Shown in pieces: positions 1 to 6,108 of a DNA stretch of 7,277 nucleotides. A program made the translations under genes and the position numbers. Positions within the stretch are counted from its first letter, which is position 1, and the number at the start of each line of letters is the position of its first letter. The notes below the pieces were generated by a model. The model worked only from the letters and a program-made list of their open reading frames with translations. It searched no databases and had not been told where the DNA came from. The DNA is from JAFAHZ01 sp035656415 (GTDB lineage: Bacteria; Vulcanimicrobiota; Vulcanimicrobiia; Vulcanimicrobiales; Vulcanimicrobiaceae): assembly GCA_035656415.1 (NCBI GenBank), contig DASRSM010000234.1, positions 1-7,277 of the forward strand, written 5' to 3'.

Positions 1-2
1 AG

Positions 3-389
3 CCCTTTCCCATCGGGCGCGAGTCCGATCTCGACGGCTTCAGGTCGCCGATTCCGATTGCCGCCGACGAAAGCGTGCAAGATTCTTCGGATCTACACAA
101 AGTCGCCGGCCGCGTCGACGTCGTCAACATCAAGCTCGACAAGTGCGGCGGTCTCACGGAAGGTTTTGCGATGCTCGGCGAGATTCGCCGCATGGGATTG
201 CGTCCGATGGTCGGCTGCATGGGCGGCACGTCGCTCTCGATGGCACCGGGGTTCGTGCTGGGTCAGCTGTGCGACGTGGTCGATCTCGACGGACCGATCC
301 TGTACGCGAACGATCGCGAGCCGGCTGCAACCTACGACGCGCAAGGACGCATTTTTGTCGCGGAAGACGTCTGGGGCGGCGCTGCGTGA
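3..389 (+). CDS. dgcA: Enolase-superfamily racemase/epimerase, DgcA / dipeptide epimerase type (3' part only)
   Basis: The 5' end lies outside the window; about 128 C-terminal residues are visible in an uninterrupted frame ending at TGA 387-389. This is the end of a muconate-lactonizing-type TIM barrel. The PIAADESV stretch (about 54-77) carries an acidic residue at the position of the last Mg2+ ligand. VNIKLDKCGG carries the barrel lysine (codon 132-134) that acts as acid/base on the alpha carbon. GCMGGTSLSMAP and VDLDGP (DLDGP at 282-296) are the seventh/eighth-strand signatures of L-Ala-D/L-Glu epimerases. In dipeptide epimerases the DxD of DLDGP contacts the substrate ammonium group. The next gene is DUF1611/DgcN, and that pairing is typical of DgcA, which I recall as an N-acetyl-D-glutamate racemase formerly annotated as dipeptide epimerase. 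The family is secure. Substrate (dipeptide or N-acetyl-glutamate) cannot be settled here, so the symbol rests on context. The protein is expected to be cytoplasmic. Confidence 0.88.
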   Translation, partial: PFPIGRESDLDGFRSPIPIAADESVQDSSDLHKVAGRVDVVNIKLDKCGGLTEGFAMLGEIRRMGLRPMVGCMGGTSLSMAPGFVLGQLCDVVDLDGPILYANDREPAATYDAQGRIFVAEDVWGGAA

Positions 390-1450
390 ACGCTCGTTAC
401 CTCGTCGAGGGACGCCGGCACGCCGTACTCACGGAGGGTTTTCTTACAGACGTCCACGGAAAGACGGCGCACGGCGTCCTACGCTACCGTCCCGAGCAAG
501 TAGCTGCAGTCATCGACTCGCAGCACGCCGGCAAACGGGTACGCGAAGTCGTGCCGTCCTTGCCGAGCGACACCCCGATCGTAGCTTCGGTGCGCGAAGC
601 GCTGGCGTACGATCCACGCTCGTTGTTGATCGGCTTCGCAACGGACGGCGGCGCCATGCCACCAGCGCTGCGACGCCCGGTTCTAGAAGCGATCGACGCC
701 GGACTCGAGGTAATCAGCGGCTTACACGAAGTGTTGTCCGACGATCCGGAGATTGCTTCGCGGGCGGCGAGCAAAGGCGTCGCGCTGATCGACGTCCGCG
801 TCCCACCCTCAAAAATTCCGCTGTTTAGCGGCGCCGCCTACGAGGAACGGCGACCAATCGTACTCGCCGTCGGCAGCGATTGTGCCGTCGGAAAGATGAC
901 GGCGATGCTCGAGGTCGAGCGCGCAGCACGAGCGCAAGGCCGCAAGGCCGAGTTCATTGCAACGGGTCAAACCGGAATCCTCATTACCGGGAAAGGCATC
1001 GCGGTCGATCGTGTGATCTCCGATTTCGTCACCGGCGCCGCCGAACAGCTCGTCCTGTCGGCCGACGCGGACGCCGAAGCGCTGCTGGTCGAAGGGCAAG
1101 GCTCGATCTTTCATCCCGCGTACGCCCCGGTGACGTTCGGATTGCTGTATGGATCCGCGCCCGACGCGTTGCTGCTCTGCCACCGGCCTGGATTGCGTAA
1201 CGTTTTGGGATTCGCCCAGGCCATTCCCGACCTGCGCACGCTCGTCGAGATCCACGAACGCATCGTCGGCTTCGTAAAGCCCGCGCGCGTGATCGGCGTC
1301 GTGCTCGACACCTCGGCGCTGGGCGAAGACGAGGCGCGTCAGGCGATCGCGCGTGCGGAGGAAGAAACCGGCCTACCGGCAGACGATCCGGTGCGCAATA
1401 CGGGCGAGAAGATCTGGCGCACCGTCGAAGGGTTGTTGGTTCCGCGATGA
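386..1450 (+). CDS. dgcN: DUF1611 P-loop protein, DgcN-type (putative D-glutamate N-acetyltransferase)
   Basis: 354 residues, a usual length for the family. I chose GTG 386 as the start because it overlaps the upstream stop by four bases (GTGA), follows a purine-rich GGGGCGG at 375-379 and nearby bases, and gives an N-terminus close to the family's usual one; a reading from an earlier GTG would lie wholly inside the upstream gene. The N-terminal domain (about 1-145) has the expected KTAHGVLRYRPEQVAAVIDS and ISGLHEVLSDDPE stretches. The C-terminal P-loop domain opens with GSDCAVGKMT (residues 163-172, Walker A-like, K170) and continues with GQTGILITGKGI, EGQGSIFHPAY and LLCHRPG, all characteristic of DUF1611. 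From memory, DgcN transfers acetyl from acetyl-CoA to D-glutamate, and DgcA then inverts the product to the L form. No signal peptide or membrane segment is seen, so it should be cytoplasmic. Family membership is secure; the D-glutamate activity is transferred from homologues. Confidence 0.9.
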   Translation: MNARYLVEGRRHAVLTEGFLTDVHGKTAHGVLRYRPEQVAAVIDSQHAGKRVREVVPSLPSDTPIVASVREALAYDPRSLLIGFATDGGAMPPALRRPVLEAIDAGLEVISGLHEVLSDDPEIASRAASKGVALIDVRVPPSKIPLFSGAAYEERRPIVLAVGSDCAVGKMTAMLEVERAARAQGRKAEFIATGQTGILITGKGIAVDRVISDFVTGAAEQLVLSADADAEALLVEGQGSIFHPAYAPVTFGLLYGSAPDALLLCHRPGLRNVLGFAQAIPDLRTLVEIHERIVGFVKPARVIGVVLDTSALGEDEARQAIARAEEETGLPADDPVRNTGEKIWRTVEGLLVPR

Positions 1451-2799
1451 TCGTGCCGGGAGCGATCGTGCAGCAAGTCGACGCCGTCGTTCGCGGCGCG
1501 ATGGCGCATCAACATTTGCCGGGCGTTTCGGTTGCCGTGGCGATCGACGGACGCGTGGTCTACGCGCACGGTTACGGCTATCGCAACGTTCCGAAGCGGT
1601 TGCCGGCCGACGGCCATACCGTCTATAACATCGCGTCGACGACCAAGCAGTTCGTCGCCGCGGCCATCATGCGGCTGCAGCAGCAGGGTTTGTTGAACGT
1701 CGACGACCGGCTCAGTAAATACTACACCGGCTATAAGTACGCCGATCGCGTCACGCTGCGGCAGCTGCTCACCCACACTTCCGGCATTCCGGATTACCTA
1801 GACCACTCAGGCTATCCGGCAAACGCCACGGCGGAGCAACAAGTGGCCGCAATTGCCAAGATGCCGCCGGAATTTTTCCCGGGAACCCGATTCGAATATT
1901 CCAACAGCAACTACGTCATTCTGGGACTGATCGTCGGGAAGCTGACGCATCGGTCGCTTTTTGACGTGTGGCGTCAGTGGTTCTTTAGGCCGCTGGGGAT
2001 GCACGACAGCACCGCCGGCGAGCTGCCGTGGACGCTACCCAACGGTGCAATGGGTTACACGTACAAAAACGGCGGCTTCGTCGCGATTCCGCAGAACGTA
2101 GCGCAATACGGCTATGGTGACGGCGGCGTCGAATCGAGCGCGTACGATTTGAACGTCTGGGATCAAGCACTGATCGCGGGGCGCGTCGTCGACGAGGCCT
2201 CGTTGCGCGCGATGACCACGCCGCCCGGCGGTCCCGACGGCGAACCGGTTCCGGGCGGTTACGGATTTGCGCTCCAAGTGGAAACGCTGTTCGGTCATCG
2301 CGAGTGGGAGCACGGCGGCGACAACGAAGGTTTTCACACCGGTAACGCGGTTTTTCCAGACGATCGCTTCAGCGTCGCGGTCGTGAGCAACGGCAATCAG
2401 TTCTATTACGGTTGGCTGCTGATCAAACTGTTCTCGCTGTTCCATCCTCCGTCGTCGCAGCAATGGGCCGCGTTTTATGCGGGTGCGCCGAACCAGGATC
2501 TTGCGGTGACGGCGCGCGCGCTCGGCGTTCTGGGGCGCATGGAAGACGGCACCATCAAGAAATCCGGCGTGCTCGCGCCCGAAATCGTTTCGCAAATCCC
2601 GGGGACGCCCAAGCAAATGGCCTCTGATGCGGGCGCCGTCGGACATTGGACTCATGCGGTGTTTCGCGGAATGTCGTATCGCAGCGGCAACCGCATTTAC
2701 GAATATTTGCTGATCTATCCGCGCTCGGTAGTGGCGTACTTTTTCGTTTTGACTCCGCGCGGCAACGTATACGCCGCACTTCCGGTTCGTGCCGATTAA
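1447..2799 (+). CDS. Serine hydrolase, beta-lactamase / PBP class C family (S12)
   Basis: 450 residues. The ATG overlaps the preceding stop (ATGA), implying translational coupling. The catalytic motifs of the class C beta-lactamase/DD-peptidase fold are present in order: S64-T-T-K67 (nucleophile and general base, in YNIASTTKQF), Y151-S-N153 (in FEYSNSNY), and H289-G-G291 in place of KTG. LLTHTSGIPDY and FFRPLGMHDS are further family signatures. The catalytic domain spans about residues 8-325. The remaining ~125 residues form an extra C-terminal region, possibly a small beta domain as in several S12 members, that I do not recognise. No hydrophobic N-terminal segment exists and I see no usable upstream start, so it appears cytoplasmic, unlike most exported relatives. 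Relatives include D-aminopeptidases, DD-carboxypeptidases, esterases and amide hydrolases; motifs alone do not distinguish them. Placement between DgcA/DgcN and a transporter favours a peptidase or amidase acting on imported D-amino-acid compounds, which is inference. Confidence 0.9.
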   Translation: MIVPGAIVQQVDAVVRGAMAHQHLPGVSVAVAIDGRVVYAHGYGYRNVPKRLPADGHTVYNIASTTKQFVAAAIMRLQQQGLLNVDDRLSKYYTGYKYADRVTLRQLLTHTSGIPDYLDHSGYPANATAEQQVAAIAKMPPEFFPGTRFEYSNSNYVILGLIVGKLTHRSLFDVWRQWFFRPLGMHDSTAGELPWTLPNGAMGYTYKNGGFVAIPQNVAQYGYGDGGVESSAYDLNVWDQALIAGRVVDEASLRAMTTPPGGPDGEPVPGGYGFALQVETLFGHREWEHGGDNEGFHTGNAVFPDDRFSVAVVSNGNQFYYGWLLIKLFSLFHPPSSQQWAAFYAGAPNQDLAVTARALGVLGRMEDGTIKKSGVLAPEIVSQIPGTPKQMASDAGAVGHWTHAVFRGMSYRSGNRIYEYLLIYPRSVVAYFFVLTPRGNVYAALPVRAD

Positions 2800-2810
2800 C
2801 CGTCTCCGAA

Positions 2811-2818
2811 AGCGAGGG
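2811..2818 (+). promoter_or_regulatory. Probable ribosome binding site selecting ATG 2825
   Basis: AGCGAGGG lies 6 bases upstream of ATG 2825, between the stop of the serine hydrolase (TAA 2797-2799) and the receptor. It favours ATG 2825 over the in-frame GTG at 2789, which would overlap the end of the upstream gene by 11 bases. It is a moderate match to the anti-Shine-Dalgarno core. Confidence 0.5.
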
Positions 2819-2824
2819 CTCGAT

Positions 2825-5800
2825 ATGCATCTTTTTCACTGTCACCCTGAGCCTGTCGAAGGGCGCCACATACGTTTAGCTGTCGTTATAGCGCTGGTGT
2901 TATCGTTGCTCGGTACGTCTGCGGCAATGGCGGCGACGACGACCAGCATCGTCGGAACCGTTCGCGGGCAAAACGGCGCGCCGATTGCCGGAGCCGATGT
3001 CACGGTCGTCGGCGTGGTACGTCTGACGAAGAAGACCGACAATGCCGGATCCTTCGCGTTTCGAGATATCACGACTGGCGCGTATACGATAGTCGTCAGC
3101 AAGCCGGGGTTCCAAACGTATCGCAACGAAGACGTTACGGCGTTTATCGGCGAAACGCTGACCGTTAACGTGATCCTCGCGCAGGTGACGTTTTCCTCGT
3201 TGAAGACGATTGCCAACGTCTCAACGTCGCAACCCGGAGTCGCGCCGATGAACACGTCGACCGCCGCCATTAACACGATTAGCGGGTCGACGTTCTTGGA
3301 TCAGGGCGGCGAACAAGTCACCACGGTGCTCAATCAAACCCCGGGCATCTTCGTCACGCCATATTCACCGGGGAACGGTAACCCGAGCAACGGCGCGTCG
3401 CCCGCCTCGCTGGAGACGCCGCAGATTCGCGGGGCGTTGCCCTACGAGACCGAGTCGCTCATCGACGGTCACCCGGTTTCAGTCGGTTCCGCGGGGACCT
3501 ACTCGCCCAACCTCATCAATCCGTTTCTGCTTCAGTCCGCCGAGCTCGTCAAAGGTCCGGGATCGATGCCGGTGGAGATCAACTACGCCATCAACGGAAC
3601 GATCAACTACATTACGCTCGAACCCACCGCGAAGAGTAGAGAATCGGCGATGTTCGGTGTCGATAAGTGGGGCGGCATCTCCACGGGATTCAGGGCGACG
3701 GGCGAGACGACGAACCATAAGCTCGGATACGCTTTCGGTTACGTGACCGACGGCGCTCCCGGACCGCTGCAGAACTTCCGTTTTGCCGGCTCGCAGCTTC
3801 CGCTCGCCAACGGGCCGCCGGCCGGTCCATTCTACGTAAACGGGCAACAGCTCGCGATGCCCATCAGTCCCATCGGCGAAAATCTCGCGCCTTCGGCTTT
3901 CAGACCGTACGACGGCATGGGAATCACCTTTAACGAACCGCTCGTCGGCTGCTGCTATACGATGGAGACGGGTTATCATTCCACTTCGGAGCTCGGGAAG
4001 ATCCTCTACAACTTCTCGAACAGCACGTCGCTGCGGCTCTCCTACCTCGGCGCACAGTCCGTTAACGGGGACGGCGACGTGCAGGCGTACGACGTCTCCC
4101 AGGTTAGTACTACCGGGTTACCTGCGTCGCTCTTCCAGCCATGTGGCACTGCGAACGCGTCGCTAACGTGCAATCCGTTTGCGACGGGTACGCCCTACGA
4201 CTGCAAGAGTCCGGGCAACGGCCCCAAGTGCGGCAGCGCAATTCCCTTCGACATCAGCTCCTTTAACGGTCAGGGCATCACGTCGCAACAGCAGAATCTT
4301 TTCCAAGGCGAGTTCCGCACGACGCTGGGGCAGACCGGAACGGTGCTCGCGCGCTACTACACCGGCTCGCTGAACCTCTACGACGTTGAAGGGGCGTCGC
4401 AGCCGCTGAACACATCGCTCAAAGCATTCGGTACGGTTCCGCTCTGCCCGGTCGGCACGACGTTCGATCCGAATTTTCCCACCGCCGCCGGCGGCAGCGA
4501 CGCGAACGGATGGCTGTGCGTCAGGGGCAAGAATGCCGTCGCCCCTGTGAACACAACGTTCGGCGGGCAACTCGCGAACTTCCGGACCGCGAGCCTGGCG
4601 AATCTGTTCCTCACCAACGACACGATGAGCGGCGAATCGCTTCAAGTGCAGGAGCAGCTCGGAGACAATTCGCTCACGCTCGCGTACGATCGCTCGGAGC
4701 AGGGATCGGCTTCGACGGCGGACGAACCGTCGGTCGGCATTATCGTCTTTAGTCCCGTCGCCGGGTCGAAGCAGACATTTCAAACGATATCGTTGCGCGG
4801 CAACATCGCGCTCAAGCCGAAGCTGTTGCTGAACTTCGGCGATTATCAGCTTAACTATCTCAGTCACTACTCGATCGACGGCGGCAAGACGTTTAACGAT
4901 GCCTCGCACTCCTACAACGAACCGCGCGCGGCGCTGAGCTGGCGACCGGAGAACGATACGATCTATCGTCTCTCGGCGGGCGGATCGGTTGCACCGCCGT
5001 ACATCAGCCTCGTCTCTTCGGGTGGTCCGACGTGGAGCCAGATCATCGGCGGCGTGCCCGCGGCTGGGTGGATACAGAATGCAAATAACGGCAACATCAG
5101 CGCTGAGACGGCTTTTAGCTACGACCTCGGAATGGATCACCGCATCGCTCGCGCCACGTCGGTGTCGCTCGACTTCTACTACACGCAATTGCATAACCTA
5201 TTCCTGACCGAGACGTCGACCGTTACCGGGGCGGCCGCGGCAGGATGTCCGAACCAGCCGTGCGAGGTCTCGCTGACCGCGAATCTCGGTCAGGCGCGCT
5301 ACGAAGGCATCGAGTTCGCGGTGAATCACGTGCCGCAATACGGTTTTGGCTGGAAAGTACAGGGCTCGCTGCAGCGCGCGTTCACCTACAACCTACCGCC
5401 GTACTTCTACTGCGCGGGCACCACCGATCCGAAAACCGGTGTCACGACGCCGCCTGGACCGGGCTGTATCAATAACACGAACCTCGCGGTCCTTCCTGAG
5501 GCGAACTTCGGCGGTCAGCCCACGGCACTATCCGGATCTCCAAACGGTGTCGCCGGCGCACGAGTTCCGTATGCGGGCGGCTATGGTGAGGTCAACTGGA
5601 CCGGCCACTTCGGCCAGTACTACAACCTCGGCCTGACGTACTTTGGGAACAACAACGCCTACAACGAGAAGCCGTTCGGCGTACTCTCGGCAAACGTGCG
5701 CCTTAACCTCAACGACCGCGGCACGAGCATGCAGTTCTCGTCAGACAACCTCACCGGGGCGTATGCTAACCCGTACGCCGGCTTTTTCAACGGCATCCCG

Positions 5801-5932
5801 CTGCCGCTCGTCCGGAATGCGACGCAGACCAGTCTGACCACCGGGGAGCCTGTGCCGGTTTCTCTCGCCGCGACCGCGGGCGGTAATTACGGGCCGATGA
5901 GTTTCCGCTTCTTTGTAACGCAAGACCTGTAA
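2825..5932 (+). CDS. TonB-dependent outer-membrane receptor with N-terminal carboxypeptidase-regulatory-like domain
   Basis: 1035 residues from ATG 2825. In order: an unusual n-region (residues 1-17, including repeat-derived HPEPVEGR at 7-14); a hydrophobic segment (18-30) and AMA cleavage site after A36; a CarboxypepD_reg-like beta-sandwich (about 41-119, SIVGTVRGQNGAPIAGADV to FQTYRNEDV); a plug domain (about 148-267) with LNQTPGIFV, PQIRGALPYETESLIDGHPV and AELVKGPGS; then a long 22-strand-type beta barrel to SFRFFVTQDL. No clear TonB box is seen between the signal peptide and the sandwich domain. The mature protein has 12 cysteines in local groups. The family takes up substrates (siderophores, peptides, glycans, cobalamin) across the outer membrane using TonB energy; the sandwich-bearing type resembles OAR-like and SusC-like receptors. 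The substrate is not readable from sequence. It follows the serine hydrolase by 25 bp, so it is probably the last gene of the same operon and could import the compounds the three enzymes process. Confidence 0.93.
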   Translation: MHLFHCHPEPVEGRHIRLAVVIALVLSLLGTSAAMAATTTSIVGTVRGQNGAPIAGADVTVVGVVRLTKKTDNAGSFAFRDITTGAYTIVVSKPGFQTYRNEDVTAFIGETLTVNVILAQVTFSSLKTIANVSTSQPGVAPMNTSTAAINTISGSTFLDQGGEQVTTVLNQTPGIFVTPYSPGNGNPSNGASPASLETPQIRGALPYETESLIDGHPVSVGSAGTYSPNLINPFLLQSAELVKGPGSMPVEINYAINGTINYITLEPTAKSRESAMFGVDKWGGISTGFRATGETTNHKLGYAFGYVTDGAPGPLQNFRFAGSQLPLANGPPAGPFYVNGQQLAMPISPIGENLAPSAFRPYDGMGITFNEPLVGCCYTMETGYHSTSELGKILYNFSNSTSLRLSYLGAQSVNGDGDVQAYDVSQVSTTGLPASLFQPCGTANASLTCNPFATGTPYDCKSPGNGPKCGSAIPFDISSFNGQGITSQQQNLFQGEFRTTLGQTGTVLARYYTGSLNLYDVEGASQPLNTSLKAFGTVPLCPVGTTFDPNFPTAAGGSDANGWLCVRGKNAVAPVNTTFGGQLANFRTASLANLFLTNDTMSGESLQVQEQLGDNSLTLAYDRSEQGSASTADEPSVGIIVFSPVAGSKQTFQTISLRGNIALKPKLLLNFGDYQLNYLSHYSIDGGKTFNDASHSYNEPRAALSWRPENDTIYRLSAGGSVAPPYISLVSSGGPTWSQIIGGVPAAGWIQNANNGNISAETAFSYDLGMDHRIARATSVSLDFYYTQLHNLFLTETSTVTGAAAAGCPNQPCEVSLTANLGQARYEGIEFAVNHVPQYGFGWKVQGSLQRAFTYNLPPYFYCAGTTDPKTGVTTPPGPGCINNTNLAVLPEANFGGQPTALSGSPNGVAGARVPYAGGYGEVNWTGHFGQYYNLGLTYFGNNNAYNEKPFGVLSANVRLNLNDRGTSMQFSSDNLTGAYANPYAGFFNGIPLPLVRNATQTSLTTGEPVPVSLAATAGGNYGPMSFRFFVTQDL
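2841..2868 (+). repeat. Dispersed short repeat, CCCTGAGCCTGTCGAAGGG type
   Basis: The core CCCTGAGCCTGTCGAAGGG occupies 2845-2863, with arms CCCT and AGGG forming an imperfect palindrome. I recognise this motif, and its reverse complement CCCTTCGACAGGCTCAGGG, as a short dispersed repeat recurring in many unrelated bacterial genomes, where it leaves spurious peptides such as HPEPVEG, LSLSKG and FDRLR in predicted proteins. Here it lies inside the receptor reading frame, 20 bases after the start codon. Only one copy is present in the window. Confidence 0.8.
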
Positions 5933-6108
5933 CAAGGTAATCGGGCCGGATACGGATTTAACGATCGTGGCGAGCGGTTATTTTCATCGCGGTCGTCATC
6001 GGCCGCAACTTTGAGGCAAAAGCGGCGACGCGGCGCTGGTGATCCGGAGGCGAGCGAGCCGGCGTTGGACCGAAGGGCTTTGTCGCTGCAGGACTCAACC
6101 GTACCGAG
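5933..6108. other. Intergenic gap between receptor and flavoprotein gene
   Basis: 176 bases with no credible coding sequence and no RNA gene that I recognise. A weak GCGA/TCGC stem (5970-5973 with 5987-5990) is present, but it has no following T-run. I see no clear -35/-10 pair. The gap is the only sizeable one in the window, so the promoter of the downstream gene probably lies here. Confidence 0.5.

Noticed and set aside
143..385. N-terminal extension of the DUF1611 gene to an earlier GTG
   Set aside because: The 81 extra residues come from the wrong frame of the epimerase gene, are Arg-rich, and match nothing in the family; GTG 386 gives the expected length.
1087..1432. Additional copies of the CCTGAGCCTGTCGAAGG repeat (GTCGAAGGG near 1088 and 1424)
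   Set aside because: Only the 9-base GTCGAAGGG is shared, in frame within conserved coding sequence; the rest of the repeat is absent.
2789..2824. Upstream GTG start for the receptor
   Set aside because: It would add 12 residues (start overlapping the previous gene by 11 bases) ahead of an already long signal n-region, and ATG 2825 has the better-placed ribosome site.
4163..5194. 343-codon open frame antisense to the receptor
   Set aside because: It lies wholly inside the clearly coding receptor barrel, its translation is low-complexity and Arg/Val-rich, and no family motif is visible.
5961..6003. Possible terminator hairpin after the receptor
   Set aside because: Only a 4-bp GCGA/TCGC stem with a 13-base loop, plus a distant GGCCG/CGGCC pair, and no T-run; not convincing as an intrinsic terminator.
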